Assembly (NCBI GenBank): GCA_002937555.1
Contig: PTKB01000019.1
Coordinates: forward strand, 1 to 18,871
Source: Alphaproteobacteria bacterium MarineAlpha10_Bin2
GTDB taxonomy: Bacteria; Pseudomonadota; Alphaproteobacteria; UBA828
Length of the DNA: 18,871 nt
Reading direction: 5' to 3'
Under the pieces are notes generated by a model. It worked only from the letters and a program-made list of their open reading frames with translations, ran no database searches and was not told the DNA's origin. This document shows positions 7,180 to 14,827 of this stretch, one piece after another. The number at the start of each line of letters is the position of its first letter. Position 1 is the stretch's first letter. The position numbers were made by a program, and so were the translations under genes.

Positions 7180-8055
7180 TTGATTTCGCGCACCGTTATC
7201 GGCGTCTTTCTCGCCGTCAGCGCTGGGCTGTGTTTCTCCAGCGGCGGTTATTTCGTGCGCTCGGTTTCCATCGACAGCTGGGAAATCATCGCGCTCCGCT
7301 GTTTCTTTGCCGCCATCGCCGTCACTTTGGTGTTTGTCGCGCGCGAGCGCGGCCGGACGCTCGCTTCGTTGCGCGCGGCGGCGCTGCCGAGCTTGATCAT
7401 CGGGCTGTTCACCGGCTGGGCGATCATCGCCTATGTGCTGGCGATGCAGTTCACCCAAGTCGCCAATGTGACCGCAATCATGACCACCTCGACCCTGATG
7501 GTGGCGCTGTTGGCGCGCCCGTTTCTCGGCGAACGCGTTGCCACGCACACTTGGCTCGCGATGATCGGCGGCTTGTGCGGCATCGGCGTGATGTTCTCCG
7601 GCGCGGCCGAGCTCAGCGGCCTCTATGGAAACCTGCTGGCGCTTTCCATTGCCGCGGCGATTGCCATACAAACGTTGGTGGCGCGCAAATATCGCGACGT
7701 GCAGATGGAACCGGCGGTTCTGGTGGCGGCATTGGTCGCCGGTTTCGCGGCATTACCCTTGGCGCTCCCTTTCGAGGCCGGCGGCGATGATGTCGCGATG
7801 ATGGCCGCTTTCGGCGTGGTGCAATTGGCGCTGCCGCTCACACTTTATTTTTACGCCGCGCGCTATCTCTCGGCGCCGACGCTCATATTCGTGGTGCTCA
7901 TCGATGCGGTGTTCGCGCCGATTTGGGTATGGCTTGGCTTTGACGAAGTGCCGACCCGCCTGGCCTTCATTGGCGCCGGCCTCATTTTGGTCTCGGTCGC
8001 TTTCAACGCCGGGCTCGGCGTGCGCAATATGCGCCGCGCGCCGGGCACTTGGTGA
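7180..8055 (+). CDS. EamA/DMT-superfamily transporter
   Basis: This 291-residue integral membrane protein is almost wholly hydrophobic, with about ten predicted helices in two EamA halves. The first half starts VIGVFLAVSAGLCFSSGGYF and the second GNLLALSIAAAIAIQTLVAR. The paired motifs (TQVANVTAIMTTSTLMVALLA... LGER in the first half, and ...YLSAPTLIFVVLIDAVFAPIWVWLGFDE in the second) are characteristic of DMT permeases, which usually export amino acids or metabolites. The start is a TTG at 7180 behind a GGCGAGGCGGGCGGG tract; no ATG is available before the first helix. The unusual start codon may mean modest expression. It lies 37 bases after the amidase. Export or import of an amide or its product is a guess from context. 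Confidence 0.88.
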   Translation: MISRTVIGVFLAVSAGLCFSSGGYFVRSVSIDSWEIIALRCFFAAIAVTLVFVARERGRTLASLRAAALPSLIIGLFTGWAIIAYVLAMQFTQVANVTAIMTTSTLMVALLARPFLGERVATHTWLAMIGGLCGIGVMFSGAAELSGLYGNLLALSIAAAIAIQTLVARKYRDVQMEPAVLVAALVAGFAALPLALPFEAGGDDVAMMAAFGVVQLALPLTLYFYAARYLSAPTLIFVVLIDAVFAPIWVWLGFDEVPTRLAFIGAGLILVSVAFNAGLGVRNMRRAPGTW

Positions 8056-8113
8056 CGCCGCGCTTTTCGGGCACAATTCCGGCAACGATGGCTGTTGGCC
8101 GCACGGAGGAAAA

Positions 8114-8431
8114 ATGATCGTCGTCATTTTCGAAGTCCAGCCGAGCGCGGCGGGCGGTCCGCGCTATCTCGATCTGGCGGCCGAGCTGCGCCCGGAACTT
8201 GAAAAGCAGGACGGGTTCATTTCCATCGAACGGTTCGAGAGCCTGTCGACGCCCGGCAAGATCGTCTCGATATCGTTTTGGCGCGATGAAGCGGCGGTGG
8301 CGGCGTGGCGCGGCCATGCCGGCCATGCGGCGGCGCAGGCGCTCGGCAAAAGCGAATTGTTCGACGATTACCGCATTACCGTGGCGGAAAGCCTGCGCAG
8401 TTACGGCCCCGACGGAGCCGCGCGAGAATAG
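8114..8431 (+). CDS. ABM-domain (antibiotic biosynthesis monooxygenase-like) protein
   Basis: This is a 105-residue protein starting at ATG 8114, directly behind GGAGGA (8106-8111 region). It shows the small ferredoxin-like ABM fold pattern: an initial strand MIVVIFEVQP, a helix, GFISIERFES (34-43), the strand IVSISFWRDE (50-59), then AAWRGHAGHAAAQALGKSELFDDYRI (64-88), with W65, H68 and H71 in the region where related monomeric or dimeric monooxygenases have conserved residues. The family includes heme-degrading IsdG, quinol monooxygenase YgiN and polyketide-tailoring enzymes; members act without a bound cofactor or on heme. The substrate cannot be read here. It is 58 bases after the transporter and probably the last gene of the unit, and it converges with infA 20 bases away. 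Confidence 0.8.
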   Translation: MIVVIFEVQPSAAGGPRYLDLAAELRPELEKQDGFISIERFESLSTPGKIVSISFWRDEAAVAAWRGHAGHAAAQALGKSELFDDYRITVAESLRSYGPDGAARE

Positions 8432-8451
8432 TCTCTCATTCGGGATTGGCG

Positions 8452-8670
8452 TTATTTATGGCGGAAGGTGATCCGGCCCTTGGTCAGATCATAGGGCGTC
8501 ATCTCGACATCGACTTTATCGCCGACCAGAACGCGGATGCGGTATTTGCGCATCTTGCCGGCGGGCCGCGCGATGATCTCGTGATCGTTCTCGAGTTTCA
8601 CCCGGAACATTGTGTCGGGCAGCTTCTCCGTGACGGTGCCCGAAAACTCTAGCAGTTCTTCCTTGGCCAT
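8452..8670 (-). CDS. infA: translation initiation factor IF-1
   Basis: This is a 72-residue S1/OB-fold protein that binds the ribosomal A site during initiation. It begins MAKEELLEFSGTVTEKLP and contains the family's FRVKLENDHEI, GKMRKYRIRVLVGDKVDVEMTPYDLTKGRI and a basic end, FRHK. The length is exactly that of bacterial IF-1. The sequence is of alphaproteobacterial type (LEF-G-VTE-LP start, MTPYDLTKGRITFR). ATG 8670 is preceded by GAAGG, and the in-frame extension upstream is non-conserved leader. It stands as a single gene with its own candidate promoter. Confidence 0.97.
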   Translation of the reverse strand: MAKEELLEFSGTVTEKLPDTMFRVKLENDHEIIARPAGKMRKYRIRVLVGDKVDVEMTPYDLTKGRITFRHK

Positions 8671-8695
8671 TTTGCCTTCTATCGGTTTGTCGCCT

Positions 8696-8727
8696 GTGCG
8701 CCCTCTCTTGGCGCGTTCCGGGCGCAC
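8696..8727 (-). promoter_or_regulatory. inverted repeat in the infA leader
   Basis: GTGCGCCC (8696-8703) and GGGCGCAC (8720-8727) form a perfect 8-base inverted repeat with a 16-base spacer. Its outer arm touches the -10 element and the rest lies in the predicted first bases of the transcript. It could be a leader stem-loop or an operator. There is no U run, so it is not a standard terminator. Confidence 0.35.
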
Positions 8728-8755
8728 TATAGTTTGGCTGAATCATTCCTGTCCA
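8726..8755 (-). promoter_or_regulatory. candidate sigma-70 promoter of infA
   Basis: On the minus strand TGGACA (8755-8750) is followed after 18 bases by TATAGT (8731-8726). Each hexamer matches the consensus at 5 of 6 positions. The start would be near 8719, giving a leader of about 50 bases. It is the best promoter match I found in the window and suits a housekeeping gene. Confidence 0.55.
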
Positions 8756-8806
8756 GACAAAGGCGAGGGTTCCCCGAACGAATATGGCGACCAAAAGCAG
8801 TGAAAT

Positions 8807-9223
8807 TTAGTTGCTAAACTTAAACCCGACGGCACTTTCGATGTGCTGACAGAGGTCGGGGGCCGAAATGGGTTTGGCGAGAACGGCGGTGGCGCCGACC
8901 TGACGGGCGACCTCGAGCGGCATTTGATCGCGCTCGCCGGTCAGTATCAGAACCGGAATGCTGCGGATCGCGTCCTGCTTTGAGAGCCGCAATTTGTTGC
9001 AAAACTCCATGCCGTCCATCTTTTCCATGTGCAGATCGCAGATGATCACGTCGGGCTTGGGCTGCTTGAAGTCAAGCAGGCTGCGCATCGCCTCGACCCC
9101 GTCCTCGGCTTCCGTGACCTGGCTAATGTTGTTTTGTGACAACAGGTTACGGACGATGCTGCGCATCGCCCTCTGATCATCGACGACAAGAACGCGGATC
9201 GCTTGTGCTGCTCTTCCGGACAT
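8807..9223 (-). CDS. single-domain response regulator (CheY-like receiver)
   Basis: This is a 138-residue stand-alone receiver domain. The phosphorylation site is complete: acidic pair D15-D16 (VLVVDD), phospho-acceptor D63 in VIICDLHM, T95 in VLILTGE and K117 in VLAKPIS. No DNA-binding or enzymatic output domain follows, so it should act by protein contact, as CheY does at the flagellar motor or as a phosphorelay intermediate. The segment QRAMRSIVRNLLSQ and the MDGMEFC-KLR region resemble CheY-type regulators. No histidine kinase or chemotaxis gene lies within the window, so its partner is elsewhere. It is divergent from the CocE-type hydrolase. The start ATG 9223 has only a weak TAGG ribosome binding site. 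Confidence 0.92.
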   Translation of the reverse strand: MSGRAAQAIRVLVVDDQRAMRSIVRNLLSQNNISQVTEAEDGVEAMRSLLDFKQPKPDVIICDLHMEKMDGMEFCNKLRLSKQDAIRSIPVLILTGERDQMPLEVARQVGATAVLAKPISAPDLCQHIESAVGFKFSN

Positions 9224-9391
9224 TGCCTATGGCGCGCATATGGTTTGTGGACGGGGAATACAGGCAAAAACTACAGGCCATCGGTTAATACCCGCCTAAC
9301 ATCGGGAGTGACGCCTTGTTCGCCTTCACCGTCCGAATGCGCGATCATGATTGTCGGCGCGTTGGTTAGAACAGACGGAGAAGAAATCGCC

Positions 9392-11110
9392 ATGTCCGAT
9401 AATGCATTCGAGGCCGCCGGCATCCATGCCGAGCAGAACGTCGCCATCACCATGCGCGACGGCGTAACCCTCAGGGCAAATCTTTTTCGCCCGGCGGAAA
9501 GCGGCCCGGTGCCGGCGTTGGTGCTGCGCATTCCCTATAACAAGGATGCGGCGCAAACTTATGTCTATGCCCATCCCGCCTGGTATGCCCGCCACGGTTA
9601 TGCCGTGCTGGTGCAGGATTCGCGCGGGCGCTACGCGTCCGAAGGGGAATTCTATCCTCTTCGCCAAGATGGCGAGGACGGTTTCGACACCATCGAATGG
9701 TGCGCCGCCCAGCCCTGGTGCGACGGCAAGGTGGGAACCTACGGCTTTTCGATACCAGGCATCAATCAACTGCTCGCCGCGCATCTCCGCCCGCCGGCAC
9801 TCAGAACGGCAATTCCCGCCTTTTATCCCTCCGGCATGCATGACGGCTTTCTTTACGTCGGCGGCGCCCTGTCGCTGGCGACACTGGCCCAATGGGCGGT
9901 GGTGATCGCCGGCGACGCAGCGATCCGCAAGGGCGATTTGGACACATTGCCCGAGTTGGTGGCGGCGGATCAATTGTCCGGCAATTGGCATCCGGGCACC
10001 CCGCTGAAAGAAACGCCGTTCTTCACCACGCCGGGTTCGCTGCCTTTCATCGCCGATTATCTCGCCCATCCGGCGCAAGACGATTTTTGGCAGGAGTGGG
10101 ATTTGCCGTCGCGCCTCGGCGAAATCGATATTCCCTGCCTCCATGTCAGCGGCTGGTATGACAGCTTCATCGCCAAGACGATCGAGAGCTACGAGTCCCT
10201 CTCGGCGGCGGCACGGGCCGAGCATCGCCTGCTCGTCGGCCCGTGGTACCACATCCCCTGGACGCAGCAGGTCGGCGCCGTCGATTATGGCTGGGAGGCG
10301 CGCAATTTCGTCGACGATTACCAGATCGCCTGGTTCGACGCCCAGCTCAAGGGCGACCGTAGCAAACTCGACGCCCTTCCGATGGTGCGCATTTTCGTGA
10401 CCGGCGCTAATGAATGGCGCGATTACGATGCTTGGCCATTGGCCGGGACGGCGACCGAGAATTGGTATCTGCACAGCGCCGGGCGGGCCAACTCGCTCTC
10501 CGGCGATGGCGCCTTGTCGCGCCAGGCGCCGGGCGAAGAGGGCGCCGATTTCTTCATCTACAGCCCCGAAGCCCCGGTCGAGAGCCTAGGCGGCCATTCC
10601 TGCTGTTTGCCTGACCGCGCGCCAATGGGCCCGGCCGACCAGCGCCCGGTCGAATACCGCAACGACGTGCTGGTCTACACTTCGGCGCCCTTGGAGGCGC
10701 CGCTGTTCATTGCCGGTCGCGTGAACGCCGTGCTCCATGCCGCGAGTTCGGCGCTGGATACCGACTTCACCGTCAAGCTTTGCGACGTGGCGCCCGACGG
10801 CACCGCGATCAACATCACCGAAGGCATCATCCGCGCGCGCTACCGTGAATCGCTCGAGCGCGAGGTGATGCTGGAGCCACATCGGATATACGAATTTGCC
10901 ATTGGCGCTGGCGTGGCGTGCCACCGCTTCGAGGCCGGACACCGGGTCCGGGTCGAGGTTTCGAGCAGCAATTTCCCGCATTTCGACCGCAACCCCAACA
11001 ACGGCAAGCCGTTCGGCGAAGACGATGTGCTGGTGACCGCGAGCCAAACCGTGTTCCACGATTCAGCGCGGCCTTCCCACATACAGTTGCCGGTGGTCGC
11101 CGGCGGCTAG
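9392..11110 (+). CDS. CocE/NonD-family serine hydrolase (X-Pro dipeptidyl-peptidase-like)
   Basis: This 572-residue alpha/beta hydrolase belongs to the family of cocaine esterase, alpha-amino-acid ester hydrolases and glutaryl acylases. The N-terminal VAITMRDGVTLRANLFRP is the usual entry strand. The catalytic triad can be placed as Ser120 in GTYGFSIPG, Asp257 in SGWYDSF and His287 in VGPWYHIPW, almost the same numbering as cocaine esterase (117, 259, 287). A helical cap spans about residues 145-240, and the C-terminal third is the jelly-roll domain (LEAPLFIAGRV, VCAHRFEAGHRVRVEVSSSNFPHFDRNP-type segments). No signal peptide is seen, so it is cytoplasmic. The start at 9392 has GGAGAAG nine bases upstream; the earlier ATG 9347 has no ribosome binding site. 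The likely activity is ester or amide hydrolysis, substrate unknown. It converges with the ABC permease, leaving only 4 bases between stops. Confidence 0.9.
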   Translation: MSDNAFEAAGIHAEQNVAITMRDGVTLRANLFRPAESGPVPALVLRIPYNKDAAQTYVYAHPAWYARHGYAVLVQDSRGRYASEGEFYPLRQDGEDGFDTIEWCAAQPWCDGKVGTYGFSIPGINQLLAAHLRPPALRTAIPAFYPSGMHDGFLYVGGALSLATLAQWAVVIAGDAAIRKGDLDTLPELVAADQLSGNWHPGTPLKETPFFTTPGSLPFIADYLAHPAQDDFWQEWDLPSRLGEIDIPCLHVSGWYDSFIAKTIESYESLSAAARAEHRLLVGPWYHIPWTQQVGAVDYGWEARNFVDDYQIAWFDAQLKGDRSKLDALPMVRIFVTGANEWRDYDAWPLAGTATENWYLHSAGRANSLSGDGALSRQAPGEEGADFFIYSPEAPVESLGGHSCCLPDRAPMGPADQRPVEYRNDVLVYTSAPLEAPLFIAGRVNAVLHAASSALDTDFTVKLCDVAPDGTAINITEGIIRARYRESLEREVMLEPHRIYEFAIGAGVACHRFEAGHRVRVEVSSSNFPHFDRNPNNGKPFGEDDVLVTASQTVFHDSARPSHIQLPVVAGG

Positions 11111-11114
11111 AGCT

Positions 11115-13193
11115 TCAGGTCGCGCGCTCGCGGAGCGTCAAAACCGCGCCCAACACCACGAGGCCGAACACGATATCGCGCCACGCAATGGGTATATTGA
11201 TGCCAGTGACCAGGGTGGCGACCGCCGTCAGCAGCAGGGCGCCGCCCAGAATGCCGACATAATGCCCGCGCCCGCCGGTCGCCAGCGTGCCGCCCACGAG
11301 AACGACGGCGATGGAGGGCAGCAGGAAATTCAGGCCCATATTGAGGAACGAGACGGTGCTGAATCCGGTCATCATCACGCCGGCCAGGGCCGAGCAAAAG
11401 CCGCTCAGCGCGTAGACGCCGATGGCCGTGCGGTCGACACGTACACCCGATAAGAGGGAAACGCGCTGGCTGTTGCCGAGAGCGAAAATACGCCGCCCGA
11501 AAGTGGTGCGGTGCAAGATAATGATCGCCGCGGCGACGAACACGATCAGCAGCCAGACCGAAGGCGCGAAGCCGAGAAACCGTCCGGTGAACAGCCATAC
11601 CAGGACCGGCGGCGAGCGGCCGGTGGGAATTCCGCCGGTATAGAGCAGGCCGAGGCCTTGCATGATGCCGTTGGTCGCCAGGGTGACGACGATCGCCGGC
11701 ATGCCGAATATAACGATACCAAGTCCGTTGAAGATACCCACCGTGATGCCGACGCCGAGCACCAGCGGGATCGCCCAATAGGCCGGCGCATCCAAGCCGT
11801 TCGAAAGCGCCGCTAGCATGACGCCGGTAAATGCCATGGTATGCGGCACCGACAGATCGAGCCCGCCGGTCATCACCACCGCGCCCTGGCCGAGCCCGAG
11901 AACAGCGAAAAAGATCGCCAGGGTGAACAGCGAATTGAAATAGTGAGTGCTCCAGGTGGAGCCGCCGATGAAGATCAGCACCAGCACGTAAACCACCACC
12001 AGAAGCACCCAGGCGGGAATGATCAGGCGCAGATTCTCCCAGTTCTTCACCCGCCATTGATTGAGTGCCGAGCCTGTCAGCTCGTCGCTCACGCGCGCTT
12101 TCCAGTTGGTTCGCAATCTGCCGCGTTGGGCTTCCGGGCGCTTGAGAAAGATAGGCAGCGAGCGATTGCCGAGACCGGCGACGTTGAGCTTAAAAATTCT
12201 GAGATGCTCGGCTATCGGCGAATCCATGCCGAGCGTCGCACCCGCCACCGCCAGCAACAGGATCGCGCCTTCGACGATCGGCGTGTAATGCGACGAGACG
12301 TTCAACACCAGCATCACGTTGGAGATCAGCAGCAGGGTCAGCGCCGCGAACACGGTTCCCAGGCAACCGCCCTGGCCGCCGCCGATGCGGGTGCCGCCGA
12401 GGATCGTCGCGGCGAAGATCAGCAACAGCATGCCGCTGCCCACCAGCGGATCGCCCGACAATGTCTGGGCGCTCAGGAACACCCCTCCGGCGCCGTAAAA
12501 CATGCCGGCCAGGGTGTAGCCGAGAAATTTCGTCCGCGTCACGGAAATGCCGTTGGAGAACGCCGCATCTTCGTTGCTGCCGACGGCGTAGAGCGCGGTG
12601 CCGAAGCGCGAGCGCTTGATCAACGCCCAGAACAGCAACGCCACCAGCAGGACCACCAGGGAAGCCGGAAGGACCTCAAAGATCACGTCTCCGGTCAGGG
12701 TCTGGGTGATGCCGTAGGGGACCATGCCGCCCGGGTCGGGCATAATCAGCAAGTTGAGGCCGAGGATGATGAACATGGTGGCGAGCGTCACCACCACAGG
12801 CTGGAGGCGCATGAAGGCGATGAAGAAGCCGTTGAAGGCGCCGACGGCGGCGCCCATGCCAAGGCCCGCGATGCACATCAGGATTTGGCTGTGCGTGGTG
12901 TCGCGGGTGTAAAGTGCGATCATCACGTTGACCAGCGACAGCGTCGCGCCGCACGACAAATCGAAACCGCGGATGAGAAATACGATGGTTTGGCCCATGG
13001 CGGCGAGCGCCAGCGGTCCGGCATTGGCGAACAGAAAACTGATTTCGAAATAGCTCACCGGCCCCGGCGAGATGACGTCGAGATAGACGAATATGGCGAC
13101 GAAGGCGCCTATGGCGACGAACAGGCGCTGCTGGCGCGCGAGGCTCCGCCGCCAGCGTAGCGGCACGGCAGGCAGCGTGGCTGCGCCGCTCAC
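11115..13193 (-). CDS. fused double RbsC-type ABC transporter permease
   Basis: At 692 residues, this is twice the length of a usual sugar-family (BPD_transp_2, RbsC-like) permease, because two such domains are joined. The first half covers about residues 20-325, with GQTIVFLIRGFDLSCGATLSL (motif 76-82) and the ATILGGTRIGGGQG turn (262-275). A hydrophilic linker of about 60 residues (326-386) follows. The second half covers 387-692, with GQGAVVMTGGLDLSVPHTM (motif 444-450) and the parallel VVLVGGTLATGGRGHYVG turn. Each half has about eight to ten helices. A functional importer normally needs two permease chains, so this single chain supplies both. The start is GTG 13193, overlapping the ATPase stop by 4 bases (GTGA), which means coupled translation. 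It is the last gene of the ABC operon. The substrate is probably a sugar, polyol or similar molecule. Confidence 0.92.
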   Translation of the reverse strand: MSGAATLPAVPLRWRRSLARQQRLFVAIGAFVAIFVYLDVISPGPVSYFEISFLFANAGPLALAAMGQTIVFLIRGFDLSCGATLSLVNVMIALYTRDTTHSQILMCIAGLGMGAAVGAFNGFFIAFMRLQPVVVTLATMFIILGLNLLIMPDPGGMVPYGITQTLTGDVIFEVLPASLVVLLVALLFWALIKRSRFGTALYAVGSNEDAAFSNGISVTRTKFLGYTLAGMFYGAGGVFLSAQTLSGDPLVGSGMLLLIFAATILGGTRIGGGQGGCLGTVFAALTLLLISNVMLVLNVSSHYTPIVEGAILLLAVAGATLGMDSPIAEHLRIFKLNVAGLGNRSLPIFLKRPEAQRGRLRTNWKARVSDELTGSALNQWRVKNWENLRLIIPAWVLLVVVYVLVLIFIGGSTWSTHYFNSLFTLAIFFAVLGLGQGAVVMTGGLDLSVPHTMAFTGVMLAALSNGLDAPAYWAIPLVLGVGITVGIFNGLGIVIFGMPAIVVTLATNGIMQGLGLLYTGGIPTGRSPPVLVWLFTGRFLGFAPSVWLLIVFVAAAIIILHRTTFGRRIFALGNSQRVSLLSGVRVDRTAIGVYALSGFCSALAGVMMTGFSTVSFLNMGLNFLLPSIAVVLVGGTLATGGRGHYVGILGGALLLTAVATLVTGINIPIAWRDIVFGLVVLGAVLTLRERAT

Positions 13194-14746
13194 GTACCGG
13201 TCTCGCCGTGCGGCGTTGAGGGTTCCGCCGCTGGGGCTCCCAGCGCGTGGGTCATGATGTTCTCTTCGGAAATTTCGTCACCGAGGAGTTCCTTGACGAC
13301 GCGCCCGCCATACATCACCAACACTCGGTCGCAGACATTCACCAGCTCGGGAATTTCCGTCGTATAGAACAGGATGGCGTTGCCCTCTTTCGCCAGTTCG
13401 CGGATGAGAATGTAGATTTCGTGCTTGGTGCCGATATCGACGCCGCGTGTCGGATCGAACATCAGCAGCACCTTACTGCCCGCCAGCAGCCATTTGGCGA
13501 TGGCGATCTTTTGCTGATTGCCGCCACTGAACGACGAGACGGATTTATAGAGCGCGCGCGGATGCACGTTGAGGCGCTCCAGCACTTCGTCGACCGCCGC
13601 CGCCTCCGCTTCGCGCGCGATCCAGCCGAATGTGGCAAGCCGTTCGATCACCGGGATGGAGGCGTTGGCGGCGCCGCTCAGGGAAAGAAACAGGCCTTCC
13701 GATTTGCGGTCCTCCGGCACCAGGCTGATGCCGATGCCGGCGCGCACCGCGTCGGCCGGCGAGGTCAGGGTAACCGCCTTGCCATCCAGTTCCACACTGC
13801 CTTCGCGCAGACCGGTCACGCCGAACAGAGCTTCGAACAATTCGAGCTGCCCCATGCCTTGCAGGGCACCGATGCCAAGCACTTCGCCCGGCCACAATTG
13901 CAGCGAGGCGTCGCGCAATTGGCCGCCGGCCGAGAGCGATTTTCCGGCGAGCGCGGGTGCTGCCGCATCGCTCAGCCGGTAATTCTCTTTCTCGGGGTAG
14001 ATGGCGCCGAGCGAGCGGCCGATCACCAGGCGCACCACGTCGGCGTCGGATACATCGTCGACCGCGAACGAGCCGGCATGCTGGCCATTGCGCAGCACCG
14101 TCAGGCCGCCGCAAAAGCGCCTGACCTCCGCCATGCGGTGGGTGATAAAGACCAGGGTGACGCCGTCGGCGCTCAATTTCTCGATGAGCTCGCCGAGCCA
14201 ATCGACGTCGGAAACCGAGAGCGTCGAGGTCGGCTCGTCGAGGAGGAGGACGCGCGGCTGGCGCGAGACCGCCTTGGCGATTTCGATCTTCTGCCGCGTC
14301 GAGAGGTCCAACTCGCCGACCAAGGCGCCGGGATCGACATTCTCCAGGCTCAGCTCGGCAAAATGCCGGTCCACCAACCGTCGGCTCTTGCGGCGGTCGA
14401 TTTGGCCCAGCACCGGCGCGGGTTCGTAGGGCAACAGCATATTCTGCGTGACCGTCAGATCGTCGACCAACGTCATTTCCTGAAATGCCGTTTGGATACC
14501 GAGGCGGTGCGCCCGCGCCGGTCGGCCGATAGCAACGGTTTCGCCGAACAGGTTCACGCTGCCTGAATCCTGGCGGATCAAGCCGCTTAAAATCTTGACC
14601 AGGGTCGACTTTCCGGCGCCGTTTTCGCCGATCAGCGCGCGCACTTCGCCCGGCGCGACCGAAAACGAAACATCGTCCAGCGCCACCGTCGCGTCGAAGC
14701 GCTTGGAGAGGCCTTCAACTTCAATCGCGGGCTGAGAATCGTTCAT
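13190..14746 (-). CDS. RbsA/MglA-type sugar ABC transporter ATPase (two nucleotide-binding domains)
   Basis: This 518-residue double-domain ATPase powers the fused permease. Domain 1 has an intact Walker A, GENGAGKST (40-48), Walker B LLLDEP (167-172) and switch His203 (FITHRM), but its signature is LSTRQ (about 148-152) in place of LSGGQ. Domain 2 has a degenerate Walker A, GALQGMGQLE (293-302), an altered Walker B, LLMFDP (427-432, where D-E would be expected), and a good signature, FSGGNQQ (406-412). Thus the site made by Walker domain 1 and signature domain 2 looks active, while the other looks inactive. LVPEDRKSEGLF (342-353) is a family hallmark of domain 2. The length is normal (about 500). 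It lies 81 bases downstream of the binding-protein gene and overlaps the permease by 4 bases. Confidence 0.94.
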   Translation of the reverse strand: MNDSQPAIEVEGLSKRFDATVALDDVSFSVAPGEVRALIGENGAGKSTLVKILSGLIRQDSGSVNLFGETVAIGRPARAHRLGIQTAFQEMTLVDDLTVTQNMLLPYEPAPVLGQIDRRKSRRLVDRHFAELSLENVDPGALVGELDLSTRQKIEIAKAVSRQPRVLLLDEPTSTLSVSDVDWLGELIEKLSADGVTLVFITHRMAEVRRFCGGLTVLRNGQHAGSFAVDDVSDADVVRLVIGRSLGAIYPEKENYRLSDAAAPALAGKSLSAGGQLRDASLQLWPGEVLGIGALQGMGQLELFEALFGVTGLREGSVELDGKAVTLTSPADAVRAGIGISLVPEDRKSEGLFLSLSGAANASIPVIERLATFGWIAREAEAAAVDEVLERLNVHPRALYKSVSSFSGGNQQKIAIAKWLLAGSKVLLMFDPTRGVDIGTKHEIYILIRELAKEGNAILFYTTEIPELVNVCDRVLVMYGGRVVKELLGDEISEENIMTHALGAPAAEPSTPHGETGT

Positions 14747-14767
14747 GTTTGTAGCGCCCGCGAAGAC

Positions 14768-14803
14768 GCTGGCGGACGGCCGATCTTAAGGCCGGCCGCC
14801 AGC
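14768..14803 (-). repeat. stem-loop between binding-protein and ATPase genes
   Basis: GCTGGCGGACGGCC (14768-14781) pairs with GGCCGGCCGCCAGC (14790-14803) at 13 of 14 positions around an 8-base loop. It begins 24 bases after the stop of the binding-protein gene and has no U run afterwards. Such hairpins often protect the upstream binding-protein message and lower expression of the downstream ABC genes. A terminator role is less likely because the operon continues. Confidence 0.6.
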
Positions 14804-14827
14804 ATCGTCTAACGCGTGGTGAGCCTA

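Noticed and set aside
9347..9391. Earlier ATG 9347 as start of the CocE-type hydrolase
   Set aside because: It has no ribosome binding site and adds 15 residues with no family likeness; ATG 9392 has GGAGAAG at good distance.
9326..10474. A 382-codon open frame on the minus strand
   Set aside because: It is antisense to the CocE-type hydrolase with a complete catalytic triad; the product is rich in Arg, Gly and His without pattern.
11841..13160. A 439-codon open frame on the plus strand
   Set aside because: It is antisense to the fused permease; the composition (His, Gln, Arg, Asp rich) is that of a mirrored membrane-protein gene.
13247..14566. A 439-codon open frame on the plus strand
   Set aside because: It is antisense to the ABC ATPase with clear Walker and signature motifs; no domain is recognisable in it.
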